Below, piece by piece: positions 25,396 through 33,563 of a stretch of DNA of 64,000 bases (its first letter is position 1; each line of letters starts with the position of its first letter). The stretch lies in assembly GCF_900103265.1 (NCBI RefSeq), contig NZ_FMWX01000002.1, forward strand, positions 372,001-436,000. The letters run 5' to 3'. This stretch comes from Sphingomonas sp. NFR15 (GTDB lineage: Bacteria; Pseudomonadota; Alphaproteobacteria; Sphingomonadales; Sphingomonadaceae). Both the position numbers and the translations under genes were made by a program. The notes under the pieces were generated by a model. The model did no database searches. It had not been told where the DNA came from and worked only from the letters and a program-made list of their open reading frames with translations.

Positions 25396-25719
25396 ATGAC
25401 CGACACTTCGACCGACACCCCGCTGATGCGCAGCTTCACCAACGATGAGCCGATCATGTTCGGCGGCAAGATCCTCATCCCCGCCGGCACCACGATTTCC
25501 GTGCGCAAGCCCGGTTCGGGCGAGATGCGTGGCCTCAAGCTCGCCGAGCTGATCCAGCTCGACGTACTCTCGCTCGAGACGATCGCGCCGCGCATCACCT
25601 CCCCCATCATCCAGAAGGGCGCCGTGCTCGATCCTGCGGACCTCATGCAGTTCGGGACCGAGGTGATGGATTTTTTGCTGCCGAAATCCGCGAAGGATGC
25701 GGCCTCCCCGCAAGCGTAG
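25396..25719 (+). CDS. E: Tail assembly protein E (upstream part of E/E')
   Basis: A 107-residue tail assembly chaperone (gpE family, P2 91 residues), with RSFTNDEPIMFGGKILIPAGT and GEMRGLKLAELIQLDV. Near its 3' end the heptamer T-TTT-TTG (25671-25677) sits in the canonical X-XXY-YYZ frame. A -1 shift there enters the frame encoding E' without a stop. This is the P2 arrangement, in which E and the E-E' fusion together help load the tape measure. Confidence 0.88.
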   Translation: MTDTSTDTPLMRSFTNDEPIMFGGKILIPAGTTISVRKPGSGEMRGLKLAELIQLDVLSLETIAPRITSPIIQKGAVLDPADLMQFGTEVMDFLLPKSAKDAASPQA

Positions 25720-25844
25720 ACGAAGCGATGGCGGATTTGGCGATCGTCTTCCACTGGTCGCCAGCCGTCATGGACCCGATGAGCGTCGCCGAGCTGATGG
25801 GCTGGCGCGAACGCGCCGCCGCGCGCCACAATCCCGAAAGCTGA
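25671..25844 (+). CDS. E': E' extension reached by -1 frameshift
   Basis: After the slippery heptamer at 25671-25677 the -1 frame continues to TGA 25842-25844. It adds about 56 residues that contain MADLAIVFHWSPAVMDPMSVAELMGWRERAA, the GpE family signature. An ATG at 25728 in the same frame could also start it independently, but its ribosome site is weak. The exact agreement in heptamer, frame and location with P2 E+E' makes translational frameshifting the better reading. Confidence 0.82.
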   Translation, partial: FFAAEIREGCGLPASVDEAMADLAIVFHWSPAVMDPMSVAELMGWRERAAARHNPES

Positions 25845-25850
25845 GCCGTC

Positions 25851-28343
25851 ATGGACCGCGACCTTCGTATCCGCCTGCTGCTCGAAGCCGCCGATCGCGT
25901 CACCGGCCCGCTGCGCGGCATCGCCGGCGGATCCTCGCGCGCCGCCCAGGCGCTCCGCGCCACGCGCGACCGGCTCAAGGAAATCGAGCGGGCGCAGTCG
26001 CAGATCGCCGGCTTCCGTCAGCTCAAGGCGGGCCTGCGCTCGACCGAACAGTCGCTGCACGCCACCCAGACCCGCGTCGCGGATCTCGCGCGCCAGATCC
26101 GGCAGACGTCCAACCCGACGCGGCAGATGATCCGCGACTTCGAGCGCGCCAAGGCAGAGGCGGCGCGGCTCACCCGCCAGCATGAAACCGAATCGCGCGA
26201 GTTGCAGACGCTCCGCGACCGGCTCCGCGCGGCCGGCATTTCCACCAACGACCTGGCGCGCCATGAGCGCGAGCTGCGCGAGCGTGCCGCCGGCGCCAAC
26301 CGCGAGCTGCAGGAACAGGAACGCCGGCTTCGCGGCGTGCTCGATCGCCAGCGCCGGCTGACCGCCGCGCGCGAGCAGTTCAGCCGGTACCAGGGCGTCG
26401 CGACCGGTCTCGCCGTCGGCGGCGCTGCCGCGATGGGCACCGGCATGGCGATGGCGCGTCCCTTCCTGGGCGGCATCAAGGAAGCACAGGCCTACCAATC
26501 GGCGATGACGGATATCGCGCAGAAGGCCGACATGACACGGCAGGCAGGCGAGCGCATGGGCGTTGGCCTGCTCGCGGCCGCTAAGGCGGCAAACCAGATG
26601 CCAGCGGATCTGCAAGCGGGCGTCGATGCCCTCGCCGGCTTCGGCCTCGATCCGCGCAAGGCCACGCAGATGATGCAGCCGATCGGCCGCGCCGCCACCG
26701 CGTACAAGGCGGAAATCGCCGATCTGTCGAAAGCCGCGTTCGCCGCCAACGACAATCTCAAGGTGCCGATCGACCAGACCGGCCGCGTCATCGACATCAT
26801 GGCGCAGGCCGGCAAGAGCGGCGCGTTCGAGATCAAGGACATGGCGCAGTATTTCCCGACGCTGACCGCCGGCTATCAGGCGCTCGGGCAGACGGGTACC
26901 GCTGCAGTCGCCGATCTGGCCGCAGCGCTCCAGATCGCGCGCAAGGGTGCCGGCGATGCCGCGTCGGCCGCGACCAACGTCGAGAACGTCCTTCAGAAGA
27001 TCGCTTCCCCGGCCACCATCGGCAAGTTCAAGAAGTTCGGCGTCGATCTGCCCGCCGCGCTGAAGAAGGCTTATGCCGAAGGCAAGACGCCGCTCGAGGC
27101 GATCGCCGAGCTGACCAACAAGACGCTGGGCGGTGACCTCGGCAAGATCGGATTCCTGTTCGAGGACGCCCAGGTGCAGCAGGGCTTGCGCCCGCTGATC
27201 CAGAACCTGCAGGTGTATAAGCGGATCCGCGCCGAGGCAGCCGGCGCCAGCGGCACGACCGACCGCGATTTCGCCGAGCGCATGAAGGACTCGGCCGAGC
27301 AGTCCAAGCAGCTCGACATCAACGCCAAGGTGCTCGGCATCACGCTCGGCACGATGCTGCTGCCGACCGTCAACGCCGTCACCCAGAAGCTCACCGCCTG
27401 GGCGAACTGGGTCGGTGAGGCGGCAAAGCGGCATCCCGCGCTCGCGAAGGGCATTGCCTTGCTCGGCGGAGGCCTGGCGGCGCTGCTGATCGTCCTGGGC
27501 GGCGCCGGCATCGTATTGGCCGGCCTGGTGGCGCCATTTGCGGCATTGGCGACCGTAGCGACCTTCTTCGAGATCGGCATGCTGCCGCTGATCGGAATCG
27601 TCGCCGGCGTTGTCCTCGGCATTCTCGCGCTCGGCGCCGCTGCCTATACGATCTATGCCAATTGGGGCGCTATCGCTGGTTGGTTCGCCGGTTTGTGGGC
27701 GTCGATCAAGGCCGCCTTCTTCGGGAGCATCGCCGCGATCGGCGCGATGCTGTCCGGATTTTCCCCCCTCGGTCTCTTGTCCGCCGCATTCGCGGCGCTG
27801 ATGAGCTGGCTTGGCGTGAAGATCCCGGCCGACCTCGCGACCGCCGGCAAGAACATGATCCTCGGTTTGATCGGCGGTATCACGGGCATGCTCGGCGCAC
27901 TGCAATCGACGATCGTGAACGCCGCGAATTCGGCTGCCGAGTGGTTCAAAAAGAAGCTGGGCATCCACTCGCCGAGCCGGGTCTTCATGGCGTTCGGTGG
28001 ACACATCATGACCGGCCTTTCGAACGGCATCGCTGGCGGCGAGGATGGGCCAGTCGGGCGTATAGACAGCCTGTCCAAGCGGCTCACGGCGGCAATGGTC
28101 GTTGGCGCGGCGATGCCGGCGGTCGCAGCCGCCAGCGCCACGCCGTCAAATGCGCTCGCGGGCGGTGCGGGCATGGGGATGACGATCGGCTCCGTTACTA
28201 TTCAGGTCTACGCGGCGGCCGGTCAGAGCCCTGCCGATATCGCCAAAGCGGTGCGCGCCGAACTCGAAACACTGCAGCGGGAACAGGCAGCGAGGCAGCG
28301 ATCGAGCTTCGCCGATCAGCAGGATTGGAGTGACCGCGCATGA
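25851..28343 (+). CDS. T: Tail tape measure protein, P2 gpT family
   Basis: Sets tail length. At 830 residues it is close to P2 gpT (815), implying a similar tail. The N-terminal ~190 residues are long coiled coil (KEIERAQSQIAGFRQLKAGLRSTEQ). A conserved tape-measure segment follows (AYQSAMTDIAQKADMTRQAGERMG to IASPATIGKFKKFGVDLPAALKKAYAEGKTPLEAIAEL). Hydrophobic segments occupy about residues 535-655. GIHSPSRVFMAFGGHIMTGLSNGI near 705-730 is the usual C-terminal tape-measure motif. Stop overlaps U. Confidence 0.93.
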   Translation: MDRDLRIRLLLEAADRVTGPLRGIAGGSSRAAQALRATRDRLKEIERAQSQIAGFRQLKAGLRSTEQSLHATQTRVADLARQIRQTSNPTRQMIRDFERAKAEAARLTRQHETESRELQTLRDRLRAAGISTNDLARHERELRERAAGANRELQEQERRLRGVLDRQRRLTAAREQFSRYQGVATGLAVGGAAAMGTGMAMARPFLGGIKEAQAYQSAMTDIAQKADMTRQAGERMGVGLLAAAKAANQMPADLQAGVDALAGFGLDPRKATQMMQPIGRAATAYKAEIADLSKAAFAANDNLKVPIDQTGRVIDIMAQAGKSGAFEIKDMAQYFPTLTAGYQALGQTGTAAVADLAAALQIARKGAGDAASAATNVENVLQKIASPATIGKFKKFGVDLPAALKKAYAEGKTPLEAIAELTNKTLGGDLGKIGFLFEDAQVQQGLRPLIQNLQVYKRIRAEAAGASGTTDRDFAERMKDSAEQSKQLDINAKVLGITLGTMLLPTVNAVTQKLTAWANWVGEAAKRHPALAKGIALLGGGLAALLIVLGGAGIVLAGLVAPFAALATVATFFEIGMLPLIGIVAGVVLGILALGAAAYTIYANWGAIAGWFAGLWASIKAAFFGSIAAIGAMLSGFSPLGLLSAAFAALMSWLGVKIPADLATAGKNMILGLIGGITGMLGALQSTIVNAANSAAEWFKKKLGIHSPSRVFMAFGGHIMTGLSNGIAGGEDGPVGRIDSLSKRLTAAMVVGAAMPAVAAASATPSNALAGGAGMGMTIGSVTIQVYAAAGQSPADIAKAVRAELETLQREQAARQRSSFADQQDWSDRA

Positions 28344-28831
28344 TGTTGTCCCTCGGCATGTTCGTGTTTGCCATCCCAACGCTCGCCTATGAGGAGATGA
28401 AGCGCCGCGCCGATTATCGCCATGCCCGGTCGGCGCGGATCGGCGCGCGCGACGCCACGCAGTTCGTCGGGCCGGGTGACGAGACCATCTCGCTGTCAGG
28501 CGCGGCCTTCGCCGAACTGTCCGATGGGCAAGCCTCGCTCGACCAACTCCGCGACATGGGGGCGAGCGGCGACACCTGGCCGCTCGTCGATGGTACCGGT
28601 CGCGTCTACGGCGCGTTCGTCATCGAGGGCATCGACGAGGGCCAGAGCCACTTCCTTCCCGATGGCACCGCCCGCAAGATCGACTTCTCGATCTCGCTGC
28701 TGCGCGTGGACGAGGAGCGCGAGGATCCCGCCGAAAGCGCTTCGGACGATTACCCGACCGATGACCAGGGCTATCTCATCGGTGTGCCCGACGACACCCC
28801 AGATCCCGAGGTTCCTGACGAGGACGTGTGA
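28340..28831 (+). CDS. U: Tail protein U, P2 gpU family
   Basis: A 163-residue tail-end protein overlapping T. LGMFVFAIPTLAYEEMKRRADYRHA at the N-terminus and LRDMGASGDTWPLVDGTGRVYGAFVIEGIDE are the gpU core. The acidic C-terminal tail after residue 130 is an extension. Works with D at the tail tip and tube end. Confidence 0.92.
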   Translation: MMLSLGMFVFAIPTLAYEEMKRRADYRHARSARIGARDATQFVGPGDETISLSGAAFAELSDGQASLDQLRDMGASGDTWPLVDGTGRVYGAFVIEGIDEGQSHFLPDGTARKIDFSISLLRVDEEREDPAESASDDYPTDDQGYLIGVPDDTPDPEVPDEDV

Positions 28832-29829
28832 TGATCTCCAACGTCCCCGACTATCGCGTCACGCTCGACGGTAAGGATTTGACAGCACGCTTCCGTCCGC
28901 GCCTGCTCTCGCTCAGCATCACCGAAAAGCGCGGCGACGAAGCCGACCAGCTCGACATCGCGCTTGACGATGCGGATGGCAGGCTGGCGCTGCCAAAGGC
29001 GGGCGCCGTGCTCCATATTCAGATCGGCTGGAAGCAGGGTAGCGGCGTCAAGGTCGGCCTGGTCGATAAGGGCAGCTTCGTCGTCGATGAGATCGAGCAC
29101 AGCGGCCCGCCCGACGCGGTGACGATTCGCGCGCGCTCCGCGGACTTCACCAGCGATCTGCGCACGCGGCGGGAGACGAGTTGGCACGATACCACGGTCG
29201 GCGCCGTCGTGTCCGAGGTGGCGGGTCGCAATGGCCTGTCCGCCCGCTGCGCGCCGGCGCTGGCGTCGGTCTCCGTCAAGACACTCGCCCAGAGCCGTGA
29301 AAGCGACATGGCCTTGCTGCGCCGCCTCGGCCGCGAGCACGATGCCGTCGCCACCATCAAGCGCGGTGCGCTGATCTTCGCGCCCGTCGGCAGCGGCCAG
29401 ACCGCGAGCGGCGCCGCCCTGCCCTCGCTCAGCCTGCGACGGCGTGACGGCGATCGGCACAGCTACCGGGTCGAGAAGCGCGAGGAGGCCGAAGGCGTCA
29501 CCGCCAGCTATCATGATCGCGACGAGGCTGCCCGCAAGGATGTGACCGTCGGCAAGGCCGCCGGCGCGAAGAAGCTCAGCCATGTCTATGCGACGAAATC
29601 GAGCGCCGAGCGCGCCGCCAAATCGACGATGAAGCGCGCCGGGCGCCAACCCGTGTCGCTCACCCTCGCGCTCGCGCTCGGCCGCGCCGATCTCTATCCC
29701 GAGCAGAAGGCGAGCGTGTGTGGCTTCAAAGCTGAGATCGATGCCATAGGCTGGCTGGTGTCCGAGGTGACGCACACCGTCAATGACCGCGGCTTCGTCA
29801 CCGGGTTGAAGCTGGAGAGCGCATCTTAG
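28831..29829 (+). CDS. D: Baseplate hub/late control protein D
   Basis: A 332-residue hub protein of the P2 gpD family (387), a gp27-like ring between tube and spike. NVPDYRVTLDGKDLTARFRPRLLSLSITEKRGDEADQLDI at the N-terminus is diagnostic. DLYPEQKASVCGFKAEIDAIGWLVSEVTHTVNDRGF closes it. A GTG at 28828 is an alternative start. It is the last gene of the V-to-D operon. P2 has ogr next; here a restriction-type cassette is inserted instead. Confidence 0.92.
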   Translation: MISNVPDYRVTLDGKDLTARFRPRLLSLSITEKRGDEADQLDIALDDADGRLALPKAGAVLHIQIGWKQGSGVKVGLVDKGSFVVDEIEHSGPPDAVTIRARSADFTSDLRTRRETSWHDTTVGAVVSEVAGRNGLSARCAPALASVSVKTLAQSRESDMALLRRLGREHDAVATIKRGALIFAPVGSGQTASGAALPSLSLRRRDGDRHSYRVEKREEAEGVTASYHDRDEAARKDVTVGKAAGAKKLSHVYATKSSAERAAKSTMKRAGRQPVSLTLALALGRADLYPEQKASVCGFKAEIDAIGWLVSEVTHTVNDRGFVTGLKLESAS

Positions 29830-29860
29830 AAAGCGAACTATGGTGTAGAGAATTGCGAGT

Positions 29861-31858
29861 TTACGAGACCTGCGTTTTTTCGGCAGACGAGGCTAAAACT
29901 GGCAGATCATCCTCTGCGGGCAAACTCTCCTCGATCGCCGCGATAAGAGAGAACACCCGACCGGCCTCCTTGTCGGTGTCGAGATACTCCCGATAAGCAC
30001 GGTATGCATTTTCGATCAGCTCTTGGTACAGAACAACACGAGAATCGATAAATTTCATCTGGTCTTCGGAAGCTTTTTTCGCGCGGTCCGATGTCCAATC
30101 GCTAAGTGGCTTACCGACGACGCATACTATCTCCACCGCGTCGTTCGATTGCCCATACTCGCCCAGAAGCTTTTCAAGGGCATTCCGATATTTCCGAACT
30201 TGTTGCAATAAAGCGTCAGTATTGGTTAGAACTCCCGACCTCTTGAGTTCGATGATGACGTGGCGACCGCCGGTTTTTCTGTACTTTATATCGATCCGAG
30301 CTTTCTTTTCATCATCGGTAAGGCCAGCATCTATCTTTGCAAACTCAGTCTCGACGCGCTGTTCCATGTACTGCGTTTCGGTAGCTCTTTCCCACGAGGG
30401 ATCGAGCAGCCAAAGGTGATTGAATAGATGTTGCTGGATGACTTTTTCGAGGACGTTCTCATCGACTTTCTGCTGCAAAGCTTTCACCACGCGAATGCGC
30501 CCTGCTATTATCTGGTGGTAAAGGGTAGCTTCCAGATCGTCGTGATGACCGAATATCACCCCGAACAATTCTAGGTTGTCGAGAGTTATATCCTGCAGAG
30601 CATCAAGATTTTTTCTATAGCGCAAGCTCTCGAAAGCCAAAACACCGTGCTTTATTAGTGTGCGCCGCTGCTCCCCATCGTCAACAGTCAGTTGATTTAT
30701 ACGACCAAATAGGGTTGCAGCGCGCTTCTTATCATCCCCTACGAGTTCTCCAAACCAATCTTTTACCGCGGGGATTTCCATAGCCGCTGCAGTTCCGGTC
30801 TCATTTCTGAACTTGGTCCATTGTGACTGGATATACTTCAGTTCGACACCGATCGATTCCTTCAGAGCTTCGTAACGCGGATCGTCCTCAATCAGCGATT
30901 GGCGGCTGCTGGTTGCGATGTCCTCTTCGTCATCTACATCTAGAAAGTCGGCGTGAATCTCGCCCATGAGGTATTTGGTATAAATACCGCCTTCGTTGAA
31001 CCGTTCGAGAATATCTTCCTGTGCCAATTTGCCCCGCACCATGACGACGATCCGGTTTAGGTTTTCGCCCCCGTCGTCCTTGAGAGCGCCAGCTTCTCGC
31101 ACTGTTCCGATCCACCCATCTACTCCGACGATAGTCCGAGCGGATTCGCGATCCAGTTTCTTGGCCTGCCCGCGTAACGCCACACCTTTAGGACCGTAAT
31201 GCCAGAGATATTGCAGCTTGTGTCCGTAGTCTCTGTCTTCGGGTGAAACCGCCGCGCCGTTCACGTGGACGTCGAAGTGGAACTCGGGGCCGATGATGCT
31301 GAAGCGTCGCGCCAGCCGGCGCTTCAGCGCGGATTCGGTATTGTTCAATTTTTTTCGGAGGTTACGCAAAACGATCCGCGTGCCCTTCGTCACGACCAGG
31401 TCTGTTTTCGCGAGCGACTCCGGCACGTACTTTCCTACGCCGCCCTTGATCTTATCGCGGATGTCAGAAAGTTTCATAGTGAAGCCGTTGCGCTCCCCGT
31501 CACGAGCGGACTGGACTTCGACTTCGTCGGCGATCGAGAAAAGCGAGAGCTTACCTATGCCCTTCCGGCCCATGACGCGCCGCCCGAAGCGGGGTGTTAC
31601 CGCCTCTCCCGCGGCTTCACGACGTTGATATCCGACGGTCAGAAACTTCGAGTTGATGTCGCTTTCGGTCATCCCGTGGCCATCATCGGTGATGACTATG
31701 GTCGCATCATCTTTCGAAATATCAATCGTCACATGCTCCGCGTCGGCATCCCACGCGTTGGCGACTACCTCCGCTAAGATCGCAGGAACGTTGCTATAGA
31801 GGTTAATTCCAAGATGGTTGAGCACGTTGAGGCTCAACGTCATTTCGAATTCGGCCAA
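29861..31858 (-). CDS. GHKL ATPase with C-terminal PD-(D/E)xK-like nuclease domain
   Basis: A 665-residue protein; TTG 31858 with AGGGGA six bases upstream is preferred, ATG 31843 is possible. The N-terminal GHKL (Hsp90/MutL/MORC) ATPase is plain: motif I AEVVANAWDADA (about 29-40), motif II DDGHGM (about 58-63), motif III GRKGIGKLSLF (about 96-106). The middle is helical. The C-terminal RIDIKYR...HVIIELKRSG places D523, E537 and K539 in a PD-(D/E)xK arrangement. Divergent from a cytosine methylase with a 173-base gap. Related ATPases are predicted to move or gate restriction nucleases in MutL/MORC-like restriction-modification loci. Probably the motor and one nuclease of this cassette. Confidence 0.85.
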   Translation of the reverse strand: MAEFEMTLSLNVLNHLGINLYSNVPAILAEVVANAWDADAEHVTIDISKDDATIVITDDGHGMTESDINSKFLTVGYQRREAAGEAVTPRFGRRVMGRKGIGKLSLFSIADEVEVQSARDGERNGFTMKLSDIRDKIKGGVGKYVPESLAKTDLVVTKGTRIVLRNLRKKLNNTESALKRRLARRFSIIGPEFHFDVHVNGAAVSPEDRDYGHKLQYLWHYGPKGVALRGQAKKLDRESARTIVGVDGWIGTVREAGALKDDGGENLNRIVVMVRGKLAQEDILERFNEGGIYTKYLMGEIHADFLDVDDEEDIATSSRQSLIEDDPRYEALKESIGVELKYIQSQWTKFRNETGTAAAMEIPAVKDWFGELVGDDKKRAATLFGRINQLTVDDGEQRRTLIKHGVLAFESLRYRKNLDALQDITLDNLELFGVIFGHHDDLEATLYHQIIAGRIRVVKALQQKVDENVLEKVIQQHLFNHLWLLDPSWERATETQYMEQRVETEFAKIDAGLTDDEKKARIDIKYRKTGGRHVIIELKRSGVLTNTDALLQQVRKYRNALEKLLGEYGQSNDAVEIVCVVGKPLSDWTSDRAKKASEDQMKFIDSRVVLYQELIENAYRAYREYLDTDKEAGRVFSLIAAIEESLPAEDDLPVLASSAEKTQVS

Positions 31859-32031
31859 AGCGATTCCCCTCGTATGGGGTCACCGTACTCAACACGTTGC
31901 CCGCCTACAACGGCCCACCGAAAATGGTAGAGACGGTGTTCCGGCGTCGAGGCGGCTCTCCTTGCGAAAGCCGCCGACTCGGTTAAATGGATCGAGTACG
32001 GCGCACCGCCGGAACAGACGCGAGCGGAGCG

Positions 32032-33123
32032 ATGAAGGCGGTCGAAAGCACCGAAACGAACAGGGATCAGGCTCACGGGCCGAGCGTAGCCTCGGTGGTC
32101 GATCTGTTTTGCGGCGCGGGCGGCTTGGCGCATGGCTTCCGCAACGAGGGGTTCTCGATCGCGGCGGGCATCGATCTCGACCCGGCGTGTCGCTATGCTT
32201 TCGAGTACAACAATGCCGCCAGATTCGTGGAAAAAGATGTCGACGAACTGACCGGCGAGGAATTGACGGGATTGTTCGCGAAGCACAGTCGGCGGGTGCT
32301 CGTCGGTTGCGCGCCGTGCCAACCGTTCTCCACCTACAATCAGAAGGGCAGAGGCAAGGCCAAGTATGGCTTGGTCGATAAATTTTCCGAATTGATCGCC
32401 CGGTGCGAGCCCGATGTCGTTTCTATGGAAAACGTTCCGAAACTCGCCGACTTCGACGGAGGACGGCTGCTTGATGGTTTCGAAGCACGTCTGGTCGATC
32501 GAGGCTACGAAGTCAGCAGGAAGATCGTGCCCATGATTGAGTACGGTTTGCCTCAGAAGCGGCGCCGGCTTGTCGTATTAGCCTCCAAGCTCGGACCGAT
32601 CGAGCTTGATGAGCCGCAGCAAAAGGCCGCGAAGCGGACGGTCATGGACGAGATCGGAGATCTCCCTCCTTTGGCCGCAGGTGAGGTCGATCCCGACGAC
32701 CAGCTTCATAAAGCTAGCCGTTTGTCGGATTTGAACCTGAAACGAATCCGCGAGTCACGGCAGGGCGGAAGTTGGAGCGATTGGAACCCCGAGCTCGTCG
32801 CTGCCTGCCATCGGACGGACGGCGGCAAAACCTACCGTTCGGTATACGGACGCATGGAGTGGAACGAGCCGGCGCCAACGATCACGACTCAATTCTACGG
32901 GTTCGGCAACGGTCGGTTCGGGCATCCAGAGCAGGACAGAGGCATATCGCTGCGCGAAGGCGCGATGCTTCAGTCCTTTCCGCGTGACTACCGCTTCACC
33001 GCACCGGGGCAGCGCGTCCACATGAAAACCGTGGGGCGCTTGATCGGCAACGCGGTGCCCGTGACGCTTGGTCGGATCATAGCCCGATCCGTGCGCCGGC
33101 ATTTGGCCGAACATCCGGTTTGA
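32032..33123 (+). CDS. C5-cytosine DNA methyltransferase
   Basis: Methylates cytosine C5 in a specific DNA site. The 363-residue protein starts at ATG 32032 behind GGAGCG; an upstream ATG at 31987 is less likely. Ordered motifs: I VVDLFCGAGG (22-31), IV with catalytic Cys in PCQ (95-97), VI ENV (133-135), VIII QKRRR, and X GNAVPVTLG near the C-terminus. A target-recognition domain lies between VIII and IX (about 195-280). The stop overlaps the Vsr start, so the two are co-translated. In this cassette it would mark self DNA. Confidence 0.93.
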   Translation: MKAVESTETNRDQAHGPSVASVVDLFCGAGGLAHGFRNEGFSIAAGIDLDPACRYAFEYNNAARFVEKDVDELTGEELTGLFAKHSRRVLVGCAPCQPFSTYNQKGRGKAKYGLVDKFSELIARCEPDVVSMENVPKLADFDGGRLLDGFEARLVDRGYEVSRKIVPMIEYGLPQKRRRLVVLASKLGPIELDEPQQKAAKRTVMDEIGDLPPLAAGEVDPDDQLHKASRLSDLNLKRIRESRQGGSWSDWNPELVAACHRTDGGKTYRSVYGRMEWNEPAPTITTQFYGFGNGRFGHPEQDRGISLREGAMLQSFPRDYRFTAPGQRVHMKTVGRLIGNAVPVTLGRIIARSVRRHLAEHPV

Positions 33124-33563
33124 GTTCGCCCAAGTTCGAGAACGTTTCGCCGGAACGCTCCCGTCTGATGGCGAGGGTGAAGGGGAAGGACACGAAGCCC
33201 GAACTCCTCGTTCGCCGAGCGCTGCACGCTCTAGGCTATCGCTTTAGACTGCACCGACGCGAACTACCTGGCCGTCCGGACATAGTGCTGCCGCGGTACA
33301 GAACCGCAATATTCATTCATGGCTGCTTTTGGCATCGGCATCCCGAATGTTCGAAGGCGAGCATGCCGAAGACTAGGGTCGATTTTTGGCGGGAGAAATT
33401 CGAGACCAACATAGACCGCGACGGACGCAATATAGCCGCGCTGCGGGAGCTCGGTTGGCAAGTGCTCGTCGTTTGGGAATGCGAGACCAAACAAATCGAA
33501 GAACTGACTTTGCGCCTGGCAGCAGCGTTGGGTCGACGGGAGCACGCCGATGGTGAAAGTTGA
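33120..33563 (+). CDS. vsr: Vsr-type endonuclease
   Basis: A 147-residue protein with a TTG start overlapping the methylase stop; starting further in would cut the conserved RSRLMARVKGKDTKPE. All E. coli Vsr active-site residues are matched with a +3 offset: E28, D54, H67 and H72 (HGCFWHRH). Classic Vsr nicks at T:G mismatches left by deamination of 5-methylcytosine made by its partner Dcm. It could therefore repair mutagenic damage caused by the upstream methylase, or serve as a restriction nuclease, since Vsr-fold enzymes occur in that role. It overlaps the HNH gene by 14 bases. Confidence 0.92.
   Translation: MSSPKFENVSPERSRLMARVKGKDTKPELLVRRALHALGYRFRLHRRELPGRPDIVLPRYRTAIFIHGCFWHRHPECSKASMPKTRVDFWREKFETNIDRDGRNIAALRELGWQVLVVWECETKQIEELTLRLAAALGRREHADGES

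Noticed and set aside
25260..28004. 914-codon minus-strand open frame
   Set aside because: Antisense shadow of the tube, E and tape-measure genes; no recognisable domains and no plausible start site.
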